NCBI RefSeq assembly: GCF_023278085.1
Contig: NZ_CP066265.1
Coordinates: forward strand, 1,828,501 to 1,892,500
Direction of reading: 5' to 3'
Length of the DNA stretch: 64,000 nt
DNA from: Pseudomonas syringae
GTDB lineage: Bacteria; Pseudomonadota; Gammaproteobacteria; Pseudomonadales; Pseudomonadaceae
Positions 19,401-27,713 of this stretch are shown here, one piece after another; the first letter of the stretch is position 1, and the number at the start of each line of letters is the position of its first letter. The notes beneath the pieces were generated by a model, which saw nothing but the letters and a program-made list of their open reading frames with translations, was not told where the DNA came from and did no database searches. The position numbers and the translations under genes are program-made.

Positions 19401-21239
19401 GCCCAGCAGCGCATCGAAACCCAGGCTGAACGTACCCCGCAAGCCATCGCCCTGAGTTTCGGCGCCGAGCAACTGAGCTATCAACAGCTCAACCGCCGCG
19501 CCAACCAGCTGGCCCACAAACTGCGGGCGCAGGGCGTCGGCCCGGATGTTTGCGTAGGTCTGGCCGCCGAGCGCAGTCTGGAGATGATTGTAGGCTTGCT
19601 GGCGATTCTCAAGGCCGGTGGCGCGTACGTGCCGCTGGACCCGGATTATCCGCAGGATCGCCTGAGCTTTCTGATGCAGGACAGCGGTATCGAGTTGTTG
19701 CTGACTCAGGCGCATTTGCTTGAGAGATTACCGATTCCAGAGCAGGTGCAGACGCTGGATCTGGCTGACGCGCTGAATGATTACAGCGCCGAAAACCTGC
19801 CGAACCAGACCTCGCCGGACAATCTGGCTTATGTGATCTACACCTCCGGCTCGACCGGCAAACCCAAAGGCACCTTGCTGAGTCATCACAACCTGACGCG
19901 CCTGTTTGCTGCCACCGACGACTGGTTTGCTTTCAGCGAAAAGGACGTCTGGACGCTGTTCCATTCCTTTGCCTTCGATTTCTCGGTCTGGGAAATCTTC
20001 GGCGCGTTGCTGCACGGTGGTCGACTGGTGATCGTGCCCCGCGAAGTAACCCGTTCGCCGGAAGCTTTTCATGCCTTGCTGGTTGAACAGCAAGTTACGG
20101 TGCTCAACCAGACACCGTCGGCGTTCAAGCAGTTGATGCGCGTGGCCTGCGATTCGCCGTTGCCGGTGCCGCTGCAGAAAGTCATCTTCGGCGGCGAAGC
20201 GCTGGATGTTGCCAGCCTGACACCCTGGTTCGAACGTTTCGGCGATCAAGCGCCGCAACTGATCAACATGTACGGCATCACCGAAACCACCGTGCATGTT
20301 ACTTACCGACCGATAAGCAAGGCCGACACGCAGAACCCGGCCAGCCCGATTGGCGAGGCGATTCCGGATCTGTCGTGGTACGTGCTGGACGCTGATTTCA
20401 ACCCGGTTGCCCAGGGTTGCAGCGGCGAACTGCACATCGGCCATGCAGGTCTGGCACGGGGTTATCACAACCGCGCAGCGCTGACCGCCGAGCGCTTCGT
20501 GCCAGACCCGTTCTCCAGCGACGGCGGTCGGCTGTACCGCACCGGCGACCTGGCGCGTTATCGCGCTGCCGGAACCATCGAGTACGCCGGGCGTATCGAC
20601 CACCAAGTGAAGATCCGTGGCTTCCGTATCGAACTGGGCGAAATCGAAGCGCGGCTGCAAGCGCACCCGGCAGTACGCGAAGTGATCGTGCTGGCGCTGG
20701 AAGGCCAATTGGCGGCGTATCTGGTTCCGACCCAGCCTGATCAGGATCAGCACACGCTGCGTGAAACGCTGAAAGCCGAACTCCGGGCACATCTGCCGGA
20801 TTACATGGTGCCGACCCACTTCATCGTCCTCGACCACATGCCGCTGACCGCCAACGGCAAACTGGACCGCAAGGCGTTGCCTGAGCCGGATGCCAGCCAG
20901 TTGCAGGCCGCCTACGTCGCGCCGCAAGGCGAGCTGGAGGAACAGTTGGCGGCGGTCTGGGCCGGTGTGCTGAAAGTCGAGCAGGTGGGGCGCGGCGACA
21001 ACTTCTTCGAACTCGGCGGGCATTCGCTGCTGGCGGTGCAGATGCTGGTGCGGGTACGCGAACAGTTGCAGCGCGAGGTCAGCCTCAAGGATCTGTTCGA
21101 ACAGCCTGTGCTGGCTGACTTCTGCGCCACGCTGCAAGAAAAAAATGGCGAAAGTGACCATGCACTGGACGAATTGACTAAATCACTGGAGGCACTCAAA
21201 CGTTTATCAGCGGAGGAAATTGATAATTTGATTGCTTAG
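13422..21239 (+). CDS. Pyoverdine side-chain NRPS II, D-Asp and L-Thr modules (C-A-T-E-C-A-T)
   Basis: 2605-aa two-module synthetase. Module 1: C domain (HHIVSDGWS from residue 183); A domain (TSGSTGQPKG from 652) with pocket D-L-T-K-I-G-H-V-G, the aspartate code; carrier serine S1044 in LGGDSILSLQ; and an epimerase with HHLAVDGVSW from residue 1221, giving D-Asp. Module 2: C domain of the kind that follows an epimerase (SHHILMDGWS near 1687); A domain (YTSGSTGKPKG from 2140) with pocket D-F-W-N-I-G-M-V-H, the threonine code; carrier serine S2535. The start overlaps the previous gene by 4 bp behind a GGAGG site. Asp hydroxylation is probably added in trans by the 8455-9432 product. Much of the Thr A domain is identical to the next gene. 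Confidence 0.94.
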   Translation: MTGSTAARIAKRFVGLPLEQRRQFLARLREEGKDFSLLPVPVSRHDFTAIPLSFAQQRLLFLWQLDPLSDAYKMTTGLRLKGCLDESALRCAFDHLIERHEVLRTVFQTDGDQALQVVLHNQSVALDSIDLSGLADTELRDTELALHVTTLTSQPFDLRKGPLLRAHLFRLASDEHVLVVNMHHIVSDGWSMDVMIQEFVHCYQAYCEGREPSLPELPLQYADYAIWQRRWLEAGEGERQLDYWRNQLGDEQPLLDAAQDFPRPVTQSFQGEHLHFDFGADLSRQLNTFARSQGMSLFMLVLAGFSLFLSRKAGQRDIRVGVPNANRGRAETEGLIGFFINTQVLRCQVDERLSYLDLLAQIRDTSFGAQAHQDVPFEQLVDHLAPERSLGHNPLFQAKFNQNVVLKQKTALRLAGLEVSEYAFEKQGAHFDLALDITDDGTLIHGDMTYASDLYRRATVEGFIPELLDLFKTLLAAPSAPLFSLGALAIEPVRDAREPAPCVLQLWDRQVQTQPEALAARCLDRTLSTRELDQAANQLAHHLVRMGIREGQPVAVLMERSLDWLTAVLAIFKAGGVYMPLDVKAPDARLQHMLSNAQAKVLLCAAGDLRQTSLNVAGCQSLAWIPVQWQDLPTRRPENALSAESAAYVIHTSGSTGQPKGVLVSQGALASYVRGLLEQLQLAPEASMALVSTIAADLGHTVLFGALCAGRTLHVLTESLGFDPDAFAAYMAEHQVGVLKIVPGHLAALLQASQPADVLPQHALIVGGEACSPALVEQVRQLKPVCRVINHYGPSETTVGVLTHEVLTIDALRSVPVGAPLPGASAYVLDDVLNPVGKQVAGELYIGGDSVALGYIGQPALTAERFVPDPFAQDGARVYRSGDRMRRDHQGQLEFIGRADDQVKVRGYRVEPAEVARGLLGLTSVAEASVLPLPVDGDESRLQLVAYCVAAAGASLDIEHLREQLAVRLPDYMLPAQILLLDKLPLTANGKLDKHALPKPGVVKQRYTAPVGEIEEKLAAVWADVLKLEQVGSTDNFFELGGDSILSLQIIARAKRQGIKLSPKQLFEKQTIGQLASVAKLIEKKPAAAAEQINGSLPLLPIQARFFELDIPQHQHWNQALMLKPLQTLDANHLQAALAALIEQHDALRLGFTQQDGQWRAAFGALSTRDLLWVHELDSIERLPELATEAQRSLDLKNGPLLRAVLVNLPQGEQRVLLVIHHLAVDGVSWRVLLEDLQQAYVALAAGQPLALAAKTTSLKHWAEQLQQYASGATLAAEREYWLHALQGDDQPLPRDKPEGTMRNRDAAHASSWLSKDLTHKLLKVAPAAYRTQVNDLLLTALAQVLCEWSQQSSVLIQLEGHGREDLFEDTDLSRTVGWFSSLFPVRLTPQIAPGASLCGIKEQLRAVPNKGIGYGVLRYMGEPGFAQQLEALPQARVTFNYLGQFDGSFNQREGTLYVPSADSAGTALCEDGPLGNWLSLNGQVFDGELQLDWSFSREVYQASTIDTLARRYEQALTTLIEHCLAGHQGVTPSDFPLARLTQTQLDALPIAVGEIDDIYPLSPMQQGMLFHSLFEEGTGNYINQLRVTVTGLNVPRFQSAWQAAVDTHDVLRSRFFSQSEQSLQVVQRQVMLPFVELDARGKPENWLDDWAQADRQQGFDLAQGPLLRLAVVRTAADSWQLIYTSHHILMDGWSSSRLLGEVLQHYSGQMPPKQAGRYRDYIQWLQQQDAALSERFWTAELAELDEPTRLLQAVKSCAEGQGYGDYIQLIDADGTRRLSEFAREQRVTLNTLVQSAWLLLLQRYTGQSCVTFGATVAGRPADLPGVEEQLGLFINTLPVIASPRPEQTVSDWVQQVQTKNIALREHEHTALYSIQRLARHSGEALFDTILVFENYPMSEALQRAPEGLAFSDLRNQEQAHYPLTLVVEANDVLSVRFSYDRQHFGAESILQLAAHFDHLLQSLSTSATTRLGELALPVAWTQSLQRYPSEQCAQQRIETQAERTPQAIALSFGAEQLSYQQLNRRANQLAHKLRAQGVGPDVCVGLAAERSLEMIVGLLAILKAGGAYVPLDPDYPQDRLSFLMQDSGIELLLTQAHLLERLPIPEQVQTLDLADALNDYSAENLPNQTSPDNLAYVIYTSGSTGKPKGTLLSHHNLTRLFAATDDWFAFSEKDVWTLFHSFAFDFSVWEIFGALLHGGRLVIVPREVTRSPEAFHALLVEQQVTVLNQTPSAFKQLMRVACDSPLPVPLQKVIFGGEALDVASLTPWFERFGDQAPQLINMYGITETTVHVTYRPISKADTQNPASPIGEAIPDLSWYVLDADFNPVAQGCSGELHIGHAGLARGYHNRAALTAERFVPDPFSSDGGRLYRTGDLARYRAAGTIEYAGRIDHQVKIRGFRIELGEIEARLQAHPAVREVIVLALEGQLAAYLVPTQPDQDQHTLRETLKAELRAHLPDYMVPTHFIVLDHMPLTANGKLDRKALPEPDASQLQAAYVAPQGELEEQLAAVWAGVLKVEQVGRGDNFFELGGHSLLAVQMLVRVREQLQREVSLKDLFEQPVLADFCATLQEKNGESDHALDELTKSLEALKRLSAEEIDNLIA

Positions 21240-21253
21240 CAGGAGAGACCCCA

Positions 21254-24200
21254 GTGCAACAGTTGCTTGACTCCGTTAAATCGCTGTCCGCCCGTGAACG
21301 CAAGGCGCTGGCGATCCTGCTCAAGCGCCAGGGGGTGAATCTCTACGGGGTCACGCCGATTGCCAGGCGCGAGACGCAGGCACCGTCTGCGCTCTCGTAT
21401 GCACAGCAGCGGCAATGGATCATCTGGCAACTGGAGCCGCACAGCGCGGCCTACAACATTCCGCTGGCGCTGCGCCTGCAGGGCGCGCTGGATGTCGAGG
21501 CGCTGCGGCGCAGCGTCGAACAACTGATCGAACGTCACGAAACCTTGCGCACCACCTTCGAACAGCAGGGCGATGAGGCGTTGCAGGTGGTGCATCCGGC
21601 GTCGTCTTTTGCGCTGGGTGTCGATCAGTTGGCGGCTGGCGAAACGGTCGAGCGCTATGTGGATCAGGAAGTCCAGCGGCCTTTCGATTTACAGCGCGGG
21701 CCGCTGTTGCGGATCAGGCTGCTCAGGCTGAGCGAGCAGGAACATGTGCTGGTGCTGACCCAGCACCACATCGTCTCCGATGGCTGGTCGATGCCGATCA
21801 TGGTCGACGAGCTGATGCAGTGCTATCACGCTGCCACGCTGGGCCGCGAGGCCGAACTGGCACCGTTGCCGATCCAGTACGCCGACTACGCCCTCTGGCA
21901 GCGCAACTGGCTGGAAATGGGCGAGCAGGAACGCCAACTGGATTACTGGACGCAGCAACTGGGCGAGCAACAGCCGATTCTGGAACTGCCCACTGATCGA
22001 CCGCGCCCGGCGCTGCGCAGTTACGAAGGCGCACGGCTGAATGTCGAACTCGACGCCGCGCTGCTGAACAACCTCAAGGCACTGGCACGTCAGCAGGGCA
22101 TCACCCTGTTCATGCTGTTGCTGGCTTCGTTGCAAACGCTGCTGCACCGCTACAGCGGTCAGGCCGATATACGCGTCGGTGTGCCGGTTGCCAATCGCAC
22201 ACGCAGCGAAACTCAGGGGTTGATCGGCTTCTTCGTCAACACCCAGGTACTCAAGGCCGAGTTTGAAACGCAGACCACCGTCGCCGATTTGCTGCAACAG
22301 ATCAAACACACCGCCGTGCAGGCGCAGGCCCATCAGGACCTGCCGTTCGAGCAACTGGTCGAAGCCTTGCAGCCGCAGCGCGACCTGAGCCGCAGCCCCT
22401 TGTTTCAGGTCGCCTACAACCACCAGAGCGAAGGCCACAATCAGGCCCGCGAGCTAGCCGGTCTGCGCCTGGACTATCAGGTGTCAGACAAACACACCGC
22501 GCAGTTCGACCTGACGCTGGACACCTGCGAACGCCAGAATGGCCTTGCCGCCTCGTTGACCTATGCCACCGACCTGTTCGCCGCCGCAACCATCGAGCGC
22601 CTGGCCGGGCACTGGCGCAACCTGCTGAACGGCATGTGCCGCGACGTCAATCAGCGCATCGCCGACCTGCCGTTGCTGAGCATTGAAGAGCAGCAGAACA
22701 CGCTATGCGACTGGAACCAGAAGCTGGCGGTCTACCCCAGCGAGCAGTGCGCCCATCAGCGCATCGAAACCCAGGCCGAGCGCACGCCACAGGCCATCGC
22801 CCTGAGTTTCGGTGCCGAGCAGATGAGCTATCAACAGCTCAACCGCCGCGCCAATCAGCTGGCCCACAAACTGCGGGCGCAGGGCGTCGGCCCGGATGTT
22901 CGCGTCGGTCTGGCGGCCGAGCGCAGTCTGGAGATGATTGTGGGCGTGCTGGCGATTCTCAAAGCCGGGGGTGCGTACGTGCCGCTGGACCCGGATTATC
23001 CGCAGGATCGTTTGAGCTTCCTGATGCAGGACAGCGGTATCGAGTTGTTGCTGACTCAGGCGTATGTGCTTGAGAGGTTACCGATTCCTGCACACGTTCA
23101 GACCCTTGACTTGGCGGAGGCACTGGACGGTTACAGCACGGAAAACCCGCCCAACCAGCCCTCGCCAGCCAATCTGGCTTATGTGATCTACACCTCCGGT
23201 TCGACCGGCAAACCCAAAGGCACTTTGCTGACCCATCACAACCTGATGCGCCTGTTTGCTGCCACCGACGACTGGTTTGCTTTCAGCGAAAAAGACGTCT
23301 GGACGCTGTTCCATTCCTTTGCCTTCGATTTCTCGGTCTGGGAAATCTTCGGCGCGTTGCTGCACGGTGGTCGACTGGTGATCGTGCCCCGCGAAGTAAC
23401 CCGTTCGCCGGAAGCTTTTCATGCCTTGCTGGTTGAACAGCAAGTTACGGTGCTCAACCAGACACCGTCGGCGTTCAAGCAGTTGATGCGCGTGGCCTGC
23501 GATTCGCCGTTGCCGGTGCCGCTGCAGAAAGTCATCTTCGGCGGCGAAGCGCTGGATGTTGCCAGCCTGACACCCTGGTTCGAACGTTTCGGCGATCAAG
23601 CGCCGCAACTGATCAACATGTACGGCATCACCGAAACCACCGTGCATGTTACTTACCGACCGATAAGCAAGGCCGACACGCAGAACCCGGCCAGCCCGAT
23701 TGGCGAGGCGATTCCGGATCTGTCGTGGTACGTGCTGGACGCTGATTTCAACCCGGTTGCCCAGGGTTGCAGCGGCGAACTGCACATCGGCCATGCCGGT
23801 CTGGCGCGGGGTTATCACCACCGCGCAGCGCTGACCGCCGAGCGCTTCGTGCCGGACCCGTTTTCCAACGACGGCGGTCGTCTGTACCGCACCGGCGACC
23901 TGGCGCGTTATCGCGCTGCCGGAACCATCGAGTACGCCGGGCGTATCGATCACCAGGTGAAAATTCGTGGCTTCCGTATCGAACTGGGCGAAATCGAAGC
24001 GCGGCTGCAAGCGCACCCGGCAGTACGCGAAGTGATCGTGCTGGCGCTGGATGGGCAATTGGCGGCGTATCTGGTTCCGACCCAGCCTGATCAGGATCAG
24101 CACACGTTGCGTGAAACGCTGAAAGCCGAACTCCGGGCACATCTGCCGGATTACATGGTGCCGACCCACTTCATCGTCCTTGACCACATGCCGCTGACCG

Positions 24201-27200
24201 CCAACGGCAAACTGGACCGCAAGGCGTTGCCTGCGCCGGATGCCAGCCAGTTGCAGGCCGCCTACGTCGCGCCACAAGGCGAGCTGGAGGAACAGTTGGC
24301 GGCGGTCTGGGCCGATGTGCTCAAGGTCGAGCAGGTGGGGCGCAACGACAATTTTTTTGAGCTGGGCGGGCATTCGTTGCTGGCTACGCAGGTGATCTCG
24401 CGTATTCGTCAGCAACTGGACGTCGAGTTGTCGTTACGCGACCTGTTCGAAGCGCGCGATCTGGCAGCCTTCGCGCAGGCAGCGGGCAATGGGCAGGGCA
24501 ATGACGCGCCACGCTTCGTCAAGGCCGACCGCGCTCAGCCGCTGGGCCTGTCCTATGCGCAGCAGCGTCAGTGGTTTCTCTGGCAGCTTGATCCGCAAAG
24601 TACGGCTTACACGATTCCTGCGGCGTTGCGCCTGAGCGGCTCGCTGGACATCGCCGCGCTGGAGCACAGTTTCAGCGCGCTGATCGCCCGTCACGAAACC
24701 CTGCGCACGACCTTTCGCCAGCAGGGCGAACAGGCGGTGCAGATTATTCATGCGCCGCGCGCCTTGACCCTGACAGTCGAAGCCTTACCGGCCGGGCAGA
24801 ACCTTGATGCTTGCGTGCAGCAGGAAATGCAACGCCCGTTCGATCTGGAACACGGGCCACTGTTGCGCGTTCGCCTGTTGAATCTGGCCGCTGACGAGCA
24901 TGTGCTGATCCTGACCCAGCACCATATCGTCTCCGATGGCTGGTCGATGCCGATCATGGTCGATGAGCTGGTGCGCTTGTACGAAGGCTATAGCCAGGGC
25001 CGTGAGGTGCTGCTCGCCGAATTGAACATGCAATACGCCGACTATGCGCTGTGGCAACGCAACTGGATGGAGGCCGGTGAGCAGGCGCGTCAGCTGGAGT
25101 ACTGGAAGCAGCAACTGGGCGACCAGCAACCGATTCTGGAACTGCCCGCCGATCATCCACGCCCGCCCGTGCAAAGCCATGCCGGTGCGCGGCTGACGGT
25201 CGAGCTTGCGCCCGCGCTGATCGATGACTTGAAACAGGCCGCACGGCAGCAGGGCGTCACACTGTTCATGCTGTTGCTCGCGTCGTTCCAGACCCTGCTG
25301 CACCGTCACAGCGGCCAGTCGGACATTCGCGTTGGCGTGCCGATTGCTAACCGTACCCGCGCGGAAACCGAAGGCCTTATCGGTTTCTTCGTCAACACCC
25401 AGGTATTGCGCGCCGGGTTTGATCTGCACACCACCTTCAGCGAATTGCTGCAACAGGTCAAACACACCGCGCTGCAAGCCCAGGCGCATCAGGAGCTGCC
25501 TTTCGAGCAACTGGTCGAAGCCTTGCAGCCACAACGCAGCCTCAGCCACAGCCCGCTGTTTCAGGTGATGTTCAACCATCAGAGCCAGGCCAGCGCCGAA
25601 GTGCGCGCACTGCCGGGCTTGCAGGTTGAGGCGCTGGTGTCGGAGAACTACCCGGCGCAGTTCGATCTGACCCTGAACACCGCCGAACAGGACGGCGGCC
25701 TGAGCGCAGGCCTGACCTACGCGACCGCATTGTTCGAGCGCAGCACCATCGAGCGCATGGCCGGGCACTGGCTCGCGCTGCTGCAAGCTATCTGCACCAA
25801 TGTCAGCCAGCGGATCGCCGACGTGCCGATGCTCGACGCTGCCGAACAGCAGCAGATTGTTCGCGACTGGAACGCTACGGCTGCGCAGTTCCCGAGCGAA
25901 CACTGCCTGCACAGCCTGATCGAAGCCCGGGTAACGGCCACGCCCGATGCCCCGGCGCTGATCTTCGCTGCCGAGCAACTCAGCTACGCGCAACTCAACG
26001 CCCGCGCCAATCAGCTCGCCCATCGCTTGCGCGAAGCGGGTGTCGGCCCGGACGTGCTGGTGGGCATCTGTGTCGAGCGCAGTCTGGAACTGGTGATCGG
26101 TTTGCTGGCGATCATCAAGGCCGGTGGCGCTTACGTGCCGCTGGACCCGGATTATCCCGAAGATCGGCTGGCTTACATGATGCAGGACAGCGGGATTGCC
26201 TTGCTGCTGACTCAATCGGCATTGCTGGAGCGTATACCGGTTCAGGTTCAGAGTATTTGTCTGGATCAGGAGGGCGACTGGCTGGAGGGTTACAGCACCG
26301 CCAACCCGGTCAACCTGACTCATCCGCAGAATCTGGCTTACGTGATTTACACCTCCGGCTCGACCGGCAAGCCCAAGGGGGCAGGCAACAGCCATCGTGC
26401 GTTGGTCAACCGCTTGCACTGGATGCAAAAGGCTTATTCGCTGGATGGCAGCGACACGGTGTTGCAGAAAACCCCGTTCAGTTTCGACGTATCTGTGTGG
26501 GAGTTCTTCTGGCCGCTCATGACCGGCGCTCGTCTGGCGGTAGCGTTGCCAGGCGATCACCGCGACCCCGAGCGGCTGGTGCAGACCATTCGCGAGCATC
26601 AGGTTACGACCCTGCACTTTGTACCGTCGATGCTGCAGGCGTTCCTGACCCATCCGCAGGTGGAAAGCTGTAACAGCCTGCGCCGCGTGGTGTGCAGCGG
26701 CGAAGCGCTGCCTGCCGAGCTGGCCGGTCAGGTGCTCAAGCGTCTGCCACAGGTTGGGTTATTCAATCTGTACGGTCCGACCGAAGCGGCTATCGACGTG
26801 ACGCACTGGACTTGCAGCAAGGACGATGTGCTCAGCGTGCCGATTGGTCGGCCCATCGATAACCTGAAAACCCACATTCTGGACGACGGTTTGCTGCCTG
26901 CTGCACAGGGCGTTGCGGCAGAGCTGTACCTGGGCGGCGTCGGTCTGGCGCGGGGTTATCACAACCGTGCAGCGCTGACGGCCGAGCGTTTTGTGCCGGA
27001 CCCGTTCGACGAGCAGGGCGGCGGGCGGCTGTACCGCACCGGCGATCTGGCACGTTATCGCGACGAGGGTGTGATCGAGTACGCCGGACGTATCGACCAT
27101 CAGGTAAAGATTCGCGGCCTGCGTATCGAACTGGGCGAAATCGAAGCCAGCCTGCTGGAACACGACAGCGTTCACGAAGCGGTGGTTATCGACGTCGACG

Positions 27201-27712
27201 GCCCGTCTGGCAAGCAACTGGCGGCGTATCTGGTGGCTGAGCACAACAGTGATCAGTTACGTGATGCGCTCAAGGCGCATCTCAAGGAATCGTTGCCCGA
27301 TTACATGGTGCCGACCCATTTCATGGTGCTGGACAGCATGCCACTGAGCGCCAACGGCAAGCTGGATCGCAAGGCACTGCCGAAACCGGACGCCAACCAG
27401 TTACAGCGCCAGTACGTCGCGCCATCCACTGACCAGGAACAGCAGATGGCGGCGATCTGGGCCGATGTGCTGAAAGTCGAGCGTGTCGGGCTGAGCGATG
27501 ATTTCTTCGAACTGGGCGGCCATTCATTGCTGGCGACGCAACTGATTTCCAGAATCCATACCGGCCTTGGGATCGACATCCCGCTGCGCCTGATTTTCGA
27601 GAAACCGCAATTGAACGAATTTATTCAGGCTTTCGCCAGCAGTGGCCTGTCGCTGACCGAGGACGGCTTGTCCGATATCGAAAAAATGATGAATGAAATG
27701 GCGGGTATCTGA
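21254..27712 (+). CDS. Pyoverdine side-chain NRPS III, L-Thr and L-Ser modules (C-A-T-C-A-T)
   Basis: 2152-aa two-module synthetase without epimerase. Module 1: C domain with HHIVSDGWS from residue 171, A domain (YTSGSTGKPKG from 646) with the threonine pocket D-F-W-N-I-G-M-V-H, carrier S1041. Module 2: C domain with HHIVSDGWS from 1223, A domain (YTSGSTGKPKG from 1699) with the serine pocket D-V-W-H-V-S-L-I-D, carrier S2091. The start is a GTG at 21254, 14 bp after the previous stop, behind AGGAGA. The Thr and Ser A domains are close copies of those in the flanking genes. Confidence 0.94.
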   Translation: MQQLLDSVKSLSARERKALAILLKRQGVNLYGVTPIARRETQAPSALSYAQQRQWIIWQLEPHSAAYNIPLALRLQGALDVEALRRSVEQLIERHETLRTTFEQQGDEALQVVHPASSFALGVDQLAAGETVERYVDQEVQRPFDLQRGPLLRIRLLRLSEQEHVLVLTQHHIVSDGWSMPIMVDELMQCYHAATLGREAELAPLPIQYADYALWQRNWLEMGEQERQLDYWTQQLGEQQPILELPTDRPRPALRSYEGARLNVELDAALLNNLKALARQQGITLFMLLLASLQTLLHRYSGQADIRVGVPVANRTRSETQGLIGFFVNTQVLKAEFETQTTVADLLQQIKHTAVQAQAHQDLPFEQLVEALQPQRDLSRSPLFQVAYNHQSEGHNQARELAGLRLDYQVSDKHTAQFDLTLDTCERQNGLAASLTYATDLFAAATIERLAGHWRNLLNGMCRDVNQRIADLPLLSIEEQQNTLCDWNQKLAVYPSEQCAHQRIETQAERTPQAIALSFGAEQMSYQQLNRRANQLAHKLRAQGVGPDVRVGLAAERSLEMIVGVLAILKAGGAYVPLDPDYPQDRLSFLMQDSGIELLLTQAYVLERLPIPAHVQTLDLAEALDGYSTENPPNQPSPANLAYVIYTSGSTGKPKGTLLTHHNLMRLFAATDDWFAFSEKDVWTLFHSFAFDFSVWEIFGALLHGGRLVIVPREVTRSPEAFHALLVEQQVTVLNQTPSAFKQLMRVACDSPLPVPLQKVIFGGEALDVASLTPWFERFGDQAPQLINMYGITETTVHVTYRPISKADTQNPASPIGEAIPDLSWYVLDADFNPVAQGCSGELHIGHAGLARGYHHRAALTAERFVPDPFSNDGGRLYRTGDLARYRAAGTIEYAGRIDHQVKIRGFRIELGEIEARLQAHPAVREVIVLALDGQLAAYLVPTQPDQDQHTLRETLKAELRAHLPDYMVPTHFIVLDHMPLTANGKLDRKALPAPDASQLQAAYVAPQGELEEQLAAVWADVLKVEQVGRNDNFFELGGHSLLATQVISRIRQQLDVELSLRDLFEARDLAAFAQAAGNGQGNDAPRFVKADRAQPLGLSYAQQRQWFLWQLDPQSTAYTIPAALRLSGSLDIAALEHSFSALIARHETLRTTFRQQGEQAVQIIHAPRALTLTVEALPAGQNLDACVQQEMQRPFDLEHGPLLRVRLLNLAADEHVLILTQHHIVSDGWSMPIMVDELVRLYEGYSQGREVLLAELNMQYADYALWQRNWMEAGEQARQLEYWKQQLGDQQPILELPADHPRPPVQSHAGARLTVELAPALIDDLKQAARQQGVTLFMLLLASFQTLLHRHSGQSDIRVGVPIANRTRAETEGLIGFFVNTQVLRAGFDLHTTFSELLQQVKHTALQAQAHQELPFEQLVEALQPQRSLSHSPLFQVMFNHQSQASAEVRALPGLQVEALVSENYPAQFDLTLNTAEQDGGLSAGLTYATALFERSTIERMAGHWLALLQAICTNVSQRIADVPMLDAAEQQQIVRDWNATAAQFPSEHCLHSLIEARVTATPDAPALIFAAEQLSYAQLNARANQLAHRLREAGVGPDVLVGICVERSLELVIGLLAIIKAGGAYVPLDPDYPEDRLAYMMQDSGIALLLTQSALLERIPVQVQSICLDQEGDWLEGYSTANPVNLTHPQNLAYVIYTSGSTGKPKGAGNSHRALVNRLHWMQKAYSLDGSDTVLQKTPFSFDVSVWEFFWPLMTGARLAVALPGDHRDPERLVQTIREHQVTTLHFVPSMLQAFLTHPQVESCNSLRRVVCSGEALPAELAGQVLKRLPQVGLFNLYGPTEAAIDVTHWTCSKDDVLSVPIGRPIDNLKTHILDDGLLPAAQGVAAELYLGGVGLARGYHNRAALTAERFVPDPFDEQGGGRLYRTGDLARYRDEGVIEYAGRIDHQVKIRGLRIELGEIEASLLEHDSVHEAVVIDVDGPSGKQLAAYLVAEHNSDQLRDALKAHLKESLPDYMVPTHFMVLDSMPLSANGKLDRKALPKPDANQLQRQYVAPSTDQEQQMAAIWADVLKVERVGLSDDFFELGGHSLLATQLISRIHTGLGIDIPLRLIFEKPQLNEFIQAFASSGLSLTEDGLSDIEKMMNEMAGI

Positions 27713-27713
27713 C

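Noticed and set aside
27693..27713. ATG at 27693 as start of the fourth NRPS gene
   Set aside because: It would add seven residues that overlap the previous coding end; the sister synthetases begin at the position equivalent to ATG 27714.
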